Assembly: GCF_016889805.1 (NCBI RefSeq)
Contig: NZ_CP069535.1
Span: forward strand, 1,612,001-1,676,000
Reading direction: 5' to 3'
DNA length: 64,000 nucleotides
DNA from: Rhodanobacter sp. FDAARGOS 1247
GTDB taxonomy: Bacteria > Pseudomonadota > Gammaproteobacteria > Xanthomonadales > Rhodanobacteraceae
The translations under genes were made by a program, and so were the position numbers. This document shows positions 21,758 through 29,732 of this stretch, one piece after another; positions within the stretch are counted from its first letter, which is position 1; each line of letters begins with the position of its first letter. A model generated the notes under the pieces. It was not told where the DNA came from. It did no database searches and saw nothing but the letters and a program-made list of their open reading frames with translations.

Positions 21758-22059
21758 TCACGCTTGCGCACTACATCGTGCTGGGCGCGGTGCTGTTCTG
21801 CATCGCCGTCGCCGGCCTGTTCATCAACCGCAAGAACGTGATCGTGCTGCTGATGTCGATCGAGTTGATGCTGCTTGCCGTGAACATGAACTTCGTGGCG
21901 TTCTCGCGCTTCCTCGGCGACGTGTCGGGGCAGGTGTTCGTGTTCTTCATCCTCACCGTGGCCGCGGCAGAAGCTGCCATCGGCCTGGCGATCCTGGTGC
22001 TGCTGTTCCGTACGCGCAGCACGATCAATATCGCCGACATCGACAGCATGAAGGGTTGA
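21754..22059 (+). CDS. nuoK: NADH-quinone oxidoreductase subunit K
   Basis: NuoK is an MrpC-like membrane subunit with three helices and two buried glutamates involved in proton transfer. The 101-residue product carries them in [19 protein letters not shown] and [17 protein letters not shown]. It has normal length and overlaps nuoJ by 4 nt. The frame is open far upstream, but only ATG 21754 gives the expected start. Confidence 0.97.
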   Translation: MITLAHYIVLGAVLFCIAVAGLFINRKNVIVLLMSIELMLLAVNMNFVAFSRFLGDVSGQVFVFFILTVAAAEAAIGLAILVLLFRTRSTINIADIDSMKG

Positions 22060-22063
22060 TCCG

Positions 22064-24106
22064 ATGCAGCTTTCAACATCCATCCTGCTGACGATTGCGC
22101 TGGCGCCGCTGGTCGGCTGCCTGCTGGCCGGCTTCTTCGCCCGCTTCATCGGCCGCGCCGGTTCGCACAGCGTGACCATCCTGGGTCTGCTGGTGTCCTG
22201 CGCGCTGTCGTTCTACGTCCTGTACCAGCTCACCCTGGGCGGCGCGGCCGAGTACAACCAGAACCTCTACACCTGGTTCCAGATCGGTCCGTTCAATGCC
22301 AGCGTCGGCTTCATGGTCGACCGCCTTACCGCGATGATGCTGGTGGTGGTGAGCTTCGTGTCGCTGCTGGTGCATGTCTACACCATCGGCTACATGCGCG
22401 ACGATCCGGGCTATACCCGCTTCTTCAGCTACATCTCGCTGTTCACCTTCTCGATGTTCATGCTGGTCATGAGCAACAACTTCATGCAGCTGTTCTTCGG
22501 CTGGGAAGCGGTGGGCCTGGTGTCGTACCTGCTGATCGGCTTCTGGTACAAGCGGCCGACCGCGATCTTCGCCAACCTCAAGGCGTTCCTGGTCAACCGC
22601 GTGGGCGATTTCGGCTTCCTGCTGGGCATCGCCGCGGTGCTGTATTTCCTGGGCACGCTGGATTACGCCACCGCGTTCAACGCGGCGCCGGGGCTGGTCG
22701 GCAAGACCCTGCAGATCACCGCGCACACGCAGTGGGATGCGGCCACGGTGATCTGCATCTGCCTGTTCGTCGGCGCGATGGGCAAGTCGGCCCAGGTGCC
22801 GCTGCACGTGTGGCTGCCCGACTCGATGGAGGGCCCGACCCCGATCTCCGCGCTGATCCATGCGGCGACCATGGTCACCGCCGGCATCTTCATGGTGGCG
22901 CGCATGTCGCCGCTGTTCGAGCTGTCGTCGACGGCGCTGAGCTTCGTGCTGGTGATGGGCGCGACCACGGCGCTGTTCACCGGCTTGATCGGCATCGTGC
23001 AGAACGACATCAAGCGGGTGATCGCGTATTCCACGCTGTCGCAGCTGGGCTACATGACGGTGGCGCTGGGCGTGTCGATGTATTCGGGCGCGGTGTTCCA
23101 CCTGATGACCCACGCGTTCTTCAAGGCGCTGCTGTTCCTGGGCGCCGGCTCGGTGATCATCGCGATGCACCACGAGCAGGACATGCGCTACATGGGCGGC
23201 CTGCGCAAGTACATGCCAATCACCTGGATCACCATGTGGATCGGTTCGCTGGCGCTGGTGGCGATTCCGTTCACCTCGGGCTTCTACTCCAAGGACGCGA
23301 TCATCGAGGCGGTCGGCGAGTCGCATCGCTGGGGCGCGCATTACGCCTACTTCTGCGTGATGGCCGGTGCACTGGTGACGGGGCTGTACACGTTCCGCCA
23401 GATGTACCTGACCTTCCACGGCAAGGAGCGCTTCACCGTGGCCGACCATCACGGTCATGGCCACGACGGGCATGACGATCATGGCCATCACGAGCCGGGC
23501 GTGCTGGCGCATGCGCCGAAGGAGTCGCCGTGGGTGGTGACCCTGCCGCTGGTGCTGCTGGCCATTCCGTCGCTGCTGGTGGGCTTCTTCACGGTCGGCC
23601 CGATGCTGTTCGGCAACTGGTTCGGCAACGCGATCCACGTGGAAGAGGCCAACAACGTGCTGGCCGAACTCGGTCACGAGTTCCACGGTGCGGCGGCGAT
23701 GGCCCTGCATGGCTTCACCCAGCTGCCGTTCCTGCTGGTGGTGATCGCGTTCGTGACGTGCACCTACATCTACCTGTTCAATCCCGCGCTGGCCGGCCGG
23801 ATCAAGTCCGCGCTGAAGCCGCTGTGGACGGTGCTTGACCGCAAGTACTGGGTCGACAACGTGTACTTCGCGCTGTTCGCCCGCGGTGGCGTGATGCTGG
23901 GCCGGGTGTTCTGGAAGGCCGGCGAGACGGCGGTGATCGATGGCGCGATGGTCAATGGTTCGGTGGGCCTGGTGCACCGTATCGCTGCCACGGCGCGCCG
24001 GCTGCAGTCGGGTTACCTCTATCACTACGCGTTCGCGATGATTCTCGGCCTGATCCTGCTGCTTGGCGGGTACTGGTTCATCGGCTCCGTGCCGGTCGGG
24101 CAATAA
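22064..24106 (+). CDS. nuoL: NADH-quinone oxidoreductase subunit L
   Basis: NuoL is the distal antiporter-like proton pump with the long lateral helix along the membrane arm. The 680-residue protein has the Mrp-type core, including FFGWEAVGLVSYLLIGFW and KSAQVPLHVWLPDSMEGPTP with key Lys and Glu residues, and HxxxHAFFKALLFLGAGS. A His/Asp-rich loop at residues 461-477 (8 His in 15 residues, from DHHGHGHDGHDDHG) lies between helices and could bind metal; its role is unknown. It starts 4 nt after nuoK. Confidence 0.97.
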   Translation: MQLSTSILLTIALAPLVGCLLAGFFARFIGRAGSHSVTILGLLVSCALSFYVLYQLTLGGAAEYNQNLYTWFQIGPFNASVGFMVDRLTAMMLVVVSFVSLLVHVYTIGYMRDDPGYTRFFSYISLFTFSMFMLVMSNNFMQLFFGWEAVGLVSYLLIGFWYKRPTAIFANLKAFLVNRVGDFGFLLGIAAVLYFLGTLDYATAFNAAPGLVGKTLQITAHTQWDAATVICICLFVGAMGKSAQVPLHVWLPDSMEGPTPISALIHAATMVTAGIFMVARMSPLFELSSTALSFVLVMGATTALFTGLIGIVQNDIKRVIAYSTLSQLGYMTVALGVSMYSGAVFHLMTHAFFKALLFLGAGSVIIAMHHEQDMRYMGGLRKYMPITWITMWIGSLALVAIPFTSGFYSKDAIIEAVGESHRWGAHYAYFCVMAGALVTGLYTFRQMYLTFHGKERFTVADHHGHGHDGHDDHGHHEPGVLAHAPKESPWVVTLPLVLLAIPSLLVGFFTVGPMLFGNWFGNAIHVEEANNVLAELGHEFHGAAAMALHGFTQLPFLLVVIAFVTCTYIYLFNPALAGRIKSALKPLWTVLDRKYWVDNVYFALFARGGVMLGRVFWKAGETAVIDGAMVNGSVGLVHRIAATARRLQSGYLYHYAFAMILGLILLLGGYWFIGSVPVGQ

Positions 24107-24119
24107 GGGAAACAGATCC

Positions 24120-25628
24120 ATGTTCAATCATTTGCTCAGCCTGTTGATCTGGCTTCCCGTCATCGGCGCCATCCCTGTGCTGCTTGCCGGCTCGGCCCGT
24201 CCGAACCTGGCCCGCTGGCTGTCGCTGCTGGTGGCGGTGCTGACCTTCGTGGTCAGCCTGTTCCTGCTGGTGCAGTACGACCCTGCCGGCAATGCCATGC
24301 AGCTGGTCGAAAGCCATCTGTGGATCGCCTCGTGGGGCGTCCATTACGGACTGGCGGTCGACGGCATCTCGGTGGCGCTGATCGTGATGACCACCTTCGT
24401 CGGCATCCTGGTGATCGTGGGCGCCTGGGAAGTCATCCAGGACAAGCCGCACCAGTACATGGCAGCGATGCTGATGCTGGAAGGCCTGCTGATCGGCGTG
24501 TTCTGCGCCACCGACGCGCTGCTGTTCTATGCGCTGTTCGAGGCCATCCTGATCCCGATGTTCATCCTGATCGGCATCTGGGGCGGTCCGCGCCGCGTGT
24601 ACGCCACGCTGAAGTTCTTCATCTACACGTTCTTCGGCTCGGTCTTCATGCTGATCGCGCTGCTGTACCTGTACCAGAAGGCGCACACGTTCGACCTGGC
24701 CACGCTGGCGGCGTTGCCGCTGACGTTCAAGGAGCAGGCCTGGATCTTCTTCGCGTTCCTGATCGCGTTCGCGATCAAGGTGCCGATGGTGCCGGTGCAC
24801 ACCTGGCTGCCGGACGCCCACGTCGAGGCGCCGACCGGCGGCTCGGTGGTGCTGGCGGCGGTGATGCTGAAGGTCGGCACGTACGGCATGCTGCGCTTCA
24901 TCCTGCCGATCGTACCGGACGCGGGCGCGCATTTCGCGTGGATCATCATCGTGCTGAGCCTGGTCGCGGTGGTCTACATCGGCTATGTCGCGCTGGTGCA
25001 GGAAGACATGAAGAAGCTGGTGGCGTATTCGTCCGTGGCGCACATGGGCTTCGTCACGCTGGGCATCTTCATCGCGTTCGCGCTGGTGCGCCAGCAGGGC
25101 AACACCGACATGGCGCTGCTCGGCATGCAGGGCGCGATGATCCAGATGATTTCGCACGGCTTCGTCTCCGGCGCGATGTTCACCTGCATCGGCGTGATGT
25201 ATGACCGCCTGCATACCCGGGCGATCAAGGATTACGGCGGCGTGATCAACGTGATGCCGTGGTTCGGCTTCTTCTACGTGCTGTTTGCCATGGCCAACTG
25301 CGGCCTGCCGGGCACCAGCGGTTTCGTCGGCGAGTTCATGGTGATCCTGGCCAGCTTCAGCGCCAATCCGTGGATCGCGCTGTTTGCCGCCTTCACCCTG
25401 ATCATCGGCGCGGGCTACACGCTGTGGCTGGTCAAGCGCGTGCTGTGGGGCGAGATCACCAACCCGCACGTGGCCGAGATGAAGGAAATCAACGGCCGCG
25501 AAACCTTCGTGCTGGCGTCCTTCGCCGCCGCCGTGCTGGCGCTGGGCATCTGGCCGCAGCCGCTGGTCCACCTGATGGATGGCTCGGTGGCGCAGCTGGT
25601 GCAGCAACTCGCCATTCACAAGATTTGA
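24120..25628 (+). CDS. nuoM: NADH-quinone oxidoreductase subunit M
   Basis: NuoM is the second antiporter-like proton pump of complex I. The 502-residue product has about 14 helices and shows FYALFEAILIPMFILIG, AFAIKVPMVPVHTWLPDAHV and KLVAYSSVAHMGFVTLGIF, with the conserved Glu and Lys residues. ATG 24120 follows AAGGGAA and lies 13 nt after nuoL. Another in-frame start inside nuoL is rejected. Confidence 0.97.
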   Translation: MFNHLLSLLIWLPVIGAIPVLLAGSARPNLARWLSLLVAVLTFVVSLFLLVQYDPAGNAMQLVESHLWIASWGVHYGLAVDGISVALIVMTTFVGILVIVGAWEVIQDKPHQYMAAMLMLEGLLIGVFCATDALLFYALFEAILIPMFILIGIWGGPRRVYATLKFFIYTFFGSVFMLIALLYLYQKAHTFDLATLAALPLTFKEQAWIFFAFLIAFAIKVPMVPVHTWLPDAHVEAPTGGSVVLAAVMLKVGTYGMLRFILPIVPDAGAHFAWIIIVLSLVAVVYIGYVALVQEDMKKLVAYSSVAHMGFVTLGIFIAFALVRQQGNTDMALLGMQGAMIQMISHGFVSGAMFTCIGVMYDRLHTRAIKDYGGVINVMPWFGFFYVLFAMANCGLPGTSGFVGEFMVILASFSANPWIALFAAFTLIIGAGYTLWLVKRVLWGEITNPHVAEMKEINGRETFVLASFAAAVLALGIWPQPLVHLMDGSVAQLVQQLAIHKI

Positions 25629-25640
25629 TCGGGACCGAAC

Positions 25641-27095
25641 ATGCCAACACTGAATGACATCCTGATCCTGCTGCCGGAGTTCTACCTGGTCGCAGCGGCG
25701 TGCCTGCTGTTGCTGCTGGACGCCTTCATGAAGCCCGCGCAGCGCCCGCTGCTGCACTGGCTGTCGATCGCCGTGCTGCTGGTGGCGATCTACCTGGTGA
25801 TCGCCGGCCAACCCACGGAAGCGAGAAGCGCCTTCGGCGGCATGTTCCTGCGCGACGATGTGGCCGAGATACTCAAGGTGTTCGCGCTGGCCACCACCGC
25901 GCTGGTCTTCGTCTACGCCCGCCCGTACCTGATCGACCGCAAGCTGCTGGGCGGCGAGTTCTACACGCTGATGCTTTTCGCGGTGATCGGCATCATGCTG
26001 CTGGTTTCGGCCGGCAACCTGGTCACGATCTATCTGGGACTGGAGCTGCTGTCGCTGTCGTCCTACGCGCTGGTAGCGCTGAACCGTGATGCGAAACTGC
26101 CGCCGGAGGCGGCGATCAAGTACTTCGTGTTGGGCGCACTGGCCTCGGGCATGCTGTTGTACGGCATGTCGATGGTCTACGGCGCTTCCGGCATGGGCGG
26201 CACGCCGACGCTGGACCTGGCCCAGCTGCACAACGTGATGAGCTACACCACGGCACCGACGCTGCTGCTGTTCGGCCTGATCTTCATGATCGTCGGCATC
26301 GGCTTCAAGCTGGGTGCGGCGCCGTTCCACATGTGGATTCCGGACGTCTACCAGGGCGCGCCCACGCCGGTCACCACCTTCATCGCCTCGGGTTCGAAGC
26401 TGGCCGCATTCGGCATGGCCTGGCGCCTGCTCGATGGCGGCATGGGCGACCTGTCGCAGCACTGGCAGCTGATGCTGGCGGTGCTGGCGGTGTTGTCGCT
26501 GGCGATCGGCAATCTGGTCGCCATCGTGCAGACCAACCTCAAGCGCATGCTGGCGTATTCGACCATCTCGCACATGGGCTACCTGCTGCTGGGCCTGGCG
26601 GCTGCCGGCCCGGAAGGCTATGCGGCGGCGATGTTCTACGCGATCTGCTATGCGCTGATGGGCGTGGCCGCGTTCGGCGTGATGCTGGCGATGAGCCGGG
26701 CAGGGTTCGAGTGCGAGGAAATCGCCGACCTGAAGGGCCTCAACCAGAAGTCGCCGTGGATGGCCTTCCTGATGCTGCTGGCGATGTTCTCGCTGGCCGG
26801 CGTGCCGCCGCTGTTCGGCTTCTGGGCCAAGGTGCTGGTGCTGGAAGCGGCGATCCACGCGGACATGCTGTGGCTGGCGATCGTCGGCATCGTGTTCGCG
26901 ATCATCGGCCTCTACTACTACCTGCACGTGGTCAAGGTGATGTACTTCGACAAGCCGGCCGAAGGCAGCCAGTTGCAGGCGCAGGCGGACAAGCCGCTGC
27001 GCGTGGTGCTGTCGATCAATGCGCTGTCGTTGCTGGCGCTGGGCCTGTACTGGGGCCCGCTGCTGGGATGGTGCCGTCGCGCATTCGGTCTCTGA
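25641..27095 (+). CDS. nuoN: NADH-quinone oxidoreductase subunit N
   Basis: NuoN is the third antiporter-like pump, next to NuoK. The 484-residue protein carries the antiporter hallmarks LGLELLSLSSYALVAL, GIGFKLGAAPFHMWIPDVYQ and KRMLAYSTISHMGYLLLGL, and ends the operon. No clear intrinsic terminator was found between its stop and the promoter of the following tRNA gene, only 36 nt away, so nuo transcripts may run on into metY. Confidence 0.97.
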   Translation: MPTLNDILILLPEFYLVAAACLLLLLDAFMKPAQRPLLHWLSIAVLLVAIYLVIAGQPTEARSAFGGMFLRDDVAEILKVFALATTALVFVYARPYLIDRKLLGGEFYTLMLFAVIGIMLLVSAGNLVTIYLGLELLSLSSYALVALNRDAKLPPEAAIKYFVLGALASGMLLYGMSMVYGASGMGGTPTLDLAQLHNVMSYTTAPTLLLFGLIFMIVGIGFKLGAAPFHMWIPDVYQGAPTPVTTFIASGSKLAAFGMAWRLLDGGMGDLSQHWQLMLAVLAVLSLAIGNLVAIVQTNLKRMLAYSTISHMGYLLLGLAAAGPEGYAAAMFYAICYALMGVAAFGVMLAMSRAGFECEEIADLKGLNQKSPWMAFLMLLAMFSLAGVPPLFGFWAKVLVLEAAIHADMLWLAIVGIVFAIIGLYYYLHVVKVMYFDKPAEGSQLQAQADKPLRVVLSINALSLLALGLYWGPLLGWCRRAFGL

Positions 27096-27130
27096 ATCGT
27101 CGATGGATGCCGTTGCCGAACGATTGAGGC

Positions 27131-27159
27131 TTGCAAGAAACCGGCCACCCCGGTAAACT
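27131..27159 (+). promoter_or_regulatory. sigma70 promoter of metY-rimP-nusA-infB
   Basis: TTGCAA (27131-27136), a 17-bp spacer and TAAACT (27154-27159) lie just upstream of the initiator tRNA at 27173. The TTGCAA-17-TAAACT layout predicts a start only a few bases before the mature tRNA 5' end. Confidence 0.6.
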
Positions 27160-27172
27160 CTTCGGACTCTGA

Positions 27173-27249
27173 TGCGGGGTGGAGCAGTCTGGCAGCTCGT
27201 CGGGCTCATAACCCGAAGGTCGCAGGTTCGAATCCTGCCCCCGCTACCA
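27173..27249 (+). tRNA. metY: initiator tRNA-fMet (CAU)
   Basis: A 77-nt cloverleaf with encoded CCA and anticodon CAT. Initiator hallmarks are all visible: no Watson-Crick pair at 1:72 (here T1 opposite T72, where E. coli has C:A), three consecutive G:C pairs in the anticodon stem (GGG/CCC around CTCATAA), and A11:T24 in the D stem. It precedes rimP-nusA-infB exactly as metY does in E. coli. It is followed by a strong terminator that must be read through to express the downstream genes from this promoter. Confidence 0.96.
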
Positions 27250-27267
27250 GATCTTTCTTGATGCAAG

Positions 27268-27291
27268 AAAGCCTCCTCGTGAGGCTTTTTT
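27268..27291 (+). terminator. intrinsic terminator after metY
   Basis: AAAGCCTC (27268-27275), a 5-nt loop and GAGGCTTT (27281-27288) are followed by more Ts. An upstream hairpin, CTTTCTTG-atg-CAAGAAAG (27253-27271), shares four bases with the terminator stem, so the two cannot form fully together. Confidence 0.85.
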
Positions 27292-27380
27292 GTTGGGCGC
27301 ACGGATGCGTCGTGCCTGGCGGCTCCGGCTGTCGAGCGCACCGGAAAGAGCTGCACGAGGAGGACATCGGCGTGATAAGG

Positions 27381-27406
27381 AAATGGGCCGTTGGAGCCCA
27401 TTTTTT
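27381..27406 (+). terminator. second intrinsic terminator upstream of rimP
   Basis: AAATGGGC (27381-27388), a 7-nt loop and GCCCATTT (27396-27403) run into TTTG. A third hairpin, CTGCCGT-tctg-ACGGCAG (27411-27428), sits between this terminator and the rimP start at 27447. The stretch 27292-27380 between the two terminators contains no gene I can support. Two terminators in a row before rimP-nusA suggest control by readthrough. Confidence 0.8.
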
Positions 27407-27446
27407 GTTTCTGCCGTTCTGACGGCAGTGAGTCGGGAAGACGATC

Positions 27447-27977
27447 ATGGATACACAGGCACTGGCACAACGCTTCACCGAGGTACTGGCCGATCTGGGC
27501 CTGGAATGCCTTGGCGTGGAGTTCAATCCGTCGCATGGGCAGAGTACCCTTCGCGTCTACCTGGACCTGCTGGACAAGACGACCGGCGACGGCGAACGCC
27601 GCGAGGTGGGTATCGAGGATTGCGAATCCGCCAGCCGTGAATTGTCCGCCATGCTCGACGTGGAAGATCCGATTCCGGGCCACTACGTGCTGGAGGTTTC
27701 CTCGCCGGGTCTGGATCGTCCGCTGTTCACCGCGGAACAGTTTGCGCGGGTCGACGGACAGGAAGTGAAGTTGCTGCTGAAGGCGCCGCTGGAAGGGCGT
27801 CGCCGCTTGCGCGGCAAGCTGGTTTCGGTGGAAGGCGAGCACATCGTGCTGGAAGCCGAAGGCAAGACATTCGAATTCGATCACGCGCTGGTGGAAAGTG
27901 CGCGTGTGGTGCCGGACTGGGTGGCGCTCGGTTATGCGCCGCAGCCCAAGCGCGGCGGCAAGAAGCCGGCCGGTTGA
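27447..27977 (+). CDS. rimP: ribosome maturation factor
   Basis: RimP helps 30S ribosomal subunit assembly. The 176-residue protein has the two-domain RimP layout: an N-terminal alpha/beta domain with [20 protein letters not shown] and the conserved [11 protein letters not shown] segment, then an SH3-like C-terminal domain ([20 protein letters not shown]). A short basic tail (KRGGKKPAG) ends it. ATG 27447 has GGGAAG upstream. It lies between metY and nusA, the standard position. Confidence 0.96.
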   Translation: MDTQALAQRFTEVLADLGLECLGVEFNPSHGQSTLRVYLDLLDKTTGDGERREVGIEDCESASRELSAMLDVEDPIPGHYVLEVSSPGLDRPLFTAEQFARVDGQEVKLLLKAPLEGRRRLRGKLVSVEGEHIVLEAEGKTFEFDHALVESARVVPDWVALGYAPQPKRGGKKPAG

Positions 27978-27996
27978 GGCCAGTCGGAAACAAATT

Positions 27997-28053
27997 GAGA
28001 GTGCGGCCATGGACGGCCGCTTTTTGATCCTGGCGTTCAGGGATGAACGCAAA
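27997..28053 (-). repeat. double-hairpin intergenic repeat, copy C (rimP-nusA), also a terminator
   Basis: Read on the minus strand this is about 57 bp made of hairpin GCGTTCA-tccc-TGAACGC, a short AT-richer linker containing GATCAA, and a GCGGCC/GGCCGC hairpin ending in CACTCTC. It matches the copies at 34473-34529 and 51230-51286. On the plus strand the GCGGCC-6 nt-GGCCGC stem (28003-28020) is followed by TTTTT, so it can also act as a rho-independent terminator between rimP and nusA. Confidence 0.75.
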
Positions 28054-28095
28054 AGTTAACCTTCGGGTGCCGTCGGCATCTATGGAGCAGCTGCA

Positions 28096-29601
28096 ATGAG
28101 CAAAGAACTTTTGCTGGTCGTCGACGCGGTCGCCAATGAAAAGGGCGTGCCGGAAGAAGTGATTTTCGAGGCGATGGAGGCCGCGCTGGCCTCGGCCGCG
28201 AAGAAGCGCTATCCCGACGAGGAGCCTGATGTTCGGGTGTCGATCAATCACGACACCGGCGAGTACGAGACCTTTCGTCGCTGGGAAGTGATTGCCGACG
28301 ATGGCGAGATGGAATCGCCGTCCTACCAGCTGCGCCTGATGGATGCGCTGGACGAGCGCGCCGATGCCCAGGTGGGTGAATACATCGAGCAGCAGGTCGA
28401 GAACGCCGAATTCGGCCGCATCGCGGCGCAGGCCGCCAAGCAGGTGATCGTGCAGCGCGTGCGCGAGGCCGAGCGCCAGCAGGTGGTCGATGCCTTCGCC
28501 GATCGCGTCGGCGAGCTGGTCACCGGCATCGTCAAGCGCGTCGAGCGCGGCAACATCTACCTCGACCTGGGCAGCAACGCCGAGGCGTTCATCCCGCGCG
28601 ACAAGACGATTCCCCGTGAATCGGCCCGCGTCGGCGATCGCGTGCGCGGCTACCTTTACGAAGTGAAGTCCGAAGCCCGCGGCCCGCAGCTGTTCGTGTC
28701 GCGCGCGGCACCGGAATTCATGATCGAGCTGTTCAAGCTGGAAGTGCCGGAAGTCGGCCAGGGCCTGGTGGAGATCAAGGGCTGCGCCCGCGATCCGGGT
28801 GACCGCGCCAAGATCGCCGTGCTGGCCCACGACAGCCGCACCGATCCGATCGGCGCCTGCATCGGCATGCGCGGTTCGCGCGTGCAGGCGGTGTCGAACG
28901 ACCTCAACGGCGAGCGCGTCGACATCATCCTGTGGCACGAGAACCAGGCGCAGTTCGTCATCAACGCGATGGCGCCGGCCGAAGTGCAGTCCATCATCAT
29001 GGACGAGGAAAAGCACTCGATGGACATCGCGGTGGCCGAGGACAAGCTGTCCCAGGCGATCGGCCGTGGCGGCCAGAACGTGCGCCTGGCCAGCAAGCTG
29101 ACCGGCTGGCAGCTCAACGTGATGACCCAGGACCAGGTCACCGCCAAGAGCGAATCCGAGCAGGAGGCTGCACGCACCCTGTTCATGGACAAGCTCGAAG
29201 TCGACCAGGAGATCGCGGTCATCCTGGTGCAGGAAGGTTTTTCCAGCATCGAGGAAATCGCCTACGTGCCCAGCGCCGAGCTGCTGGCGGTCGAGGGCTT
29301 CGACGAGGACATCGTCGAGGAACTGCGCGCCCGCGCCCGCGATGCGCTGCTGACCGAGGCACTGGCGGTGGAGGAGGGCGTGGAAGAGCATCAGCCTTCC
29401 GACGAGCTGCTGGCGCTCGACGGCATGGACGAGGCCACCGCTTATGCGCTGGCCGCGCGTGAAGTGGCCACGGTCGACGACCTGGCCGACCTGGCGGTGG
29501 ATGACCTGATCGATATCGAAGGCATGGACGAGGATCGCGCGGCAGCGCTGATCATGGCTGCCCGGGCACCCATGATTGCGCGACTGGAGAAAGGCGGCTA
29601 A
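28096..29601 (+). CDS. nusA: transcription termination/antitermination factor NusA
   Basis: NusA binds RNA polymerase and controls pausing, termination and antitermination. The 501-residue protein has the N-terminal polymerase-binding domain (about 1-125), an S1 domain (about 135-200, [18 protein letters not shown]), two KH domains (about 230-345, [20 protein letters not shown] and [20 protein letters not shown]) and two acidic C-terminal repeats (about 360-495, both containing EELL/DELLA helix-hairpin-helix units) as in E. coli. The intergenic terminators around rimP fit the known autoregulation of this operon by NusA, but that is an inference here. Confidence 0.98.
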   Translation: MSKELLLVVDAVANEKGVPEEVIFEAMEAALASAAKKRYPDEEPDVRVSINHDTGEYETFRRWEVIADDGEMESPSYQLRLMDALDERADAQVGEYIEQQVENAEFGRIAAQAAKQVIVQRVREAERQQVVDAFADRVGELVTGIVKRVERGNIYLDLGSNAEAFIPRDKTIPRESARVGDRVRGYLYEVKSEARGPQLFVSRAAPEFMIELFKLEVPEVGQGLVEIKGCARDPGDRAKIAVLAHDSRTDPIGACIGMRGSRVQAVSNDLNGERVDIILWHENQAQFVINAMAPAEVQSIIMDEEKHSMDIAVAEDKLSQAIGRGGQNVRLASKLTGWQLNVMTQDQVTAKSESEQEAARTLFMDKLEVDQEIAVILVQEGFSSIEEIAYVPSAELLAVEGFDEDIVEELRARARDALLTEALAVEEGVEEHQPSDELLALDGMDEATAYALAAREVATVDDLADLAVDDLIDIEGMDEDRAAALIMAARAPMIARLEKGG

Positions 29602-29609
29602 CCGCGGAC

Positions 29610-29657
29610 GGCAACACCCCGGATGGGTGTGCCGCGAAAGGCTTCTCGCAAGCCTTT
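29610..29657 (+). other. hairpins in the nusA-infB gap
   Basis: ACACCC-cggat-GGGTGT (29614-29630) and AAAGGCTT-ctcgc-AAGCCTTT (29637-29657) are adjacent stem-loops. Neither is followed by Ts, so they look like RNA-stability or processing hairpins rather than terminators. The minus strand of this gap contains CATCCG loops reminiscent of the double-hairpin repeat, but the similarity is too loose to call it a copy. Confidence 0.4.
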
Positions 29658-29732
29658 CACCACGGATGGAGGTGGCGGTGGCGACAATGCCGCACAGACG
29701 ATAAGCGCGGGAACGGCGGAGCAAAGAACACG

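Noticed and set aside
22073..24127. 684-codon minus-strand frame opposite nuoL
   Set aside because: Composition is a mirror of nuoL codons (His/Gln/Arg-rich), with no domain or ribosome site.
24078..28052. Very long open frame on the minus strand across nuoM, nuoN, the tRNA and rimP
   Set aside because: It is antisense to well-supported genes, rich in His/Gln/Arg as expected from reversed GC-rich codons, and crosses a tRNA gene.
29610..29657. Another copy of the double-hairpin repeat between nusA and infB
   Set aside because: Only loop sequences are similar; the order of stems and linker does not match.
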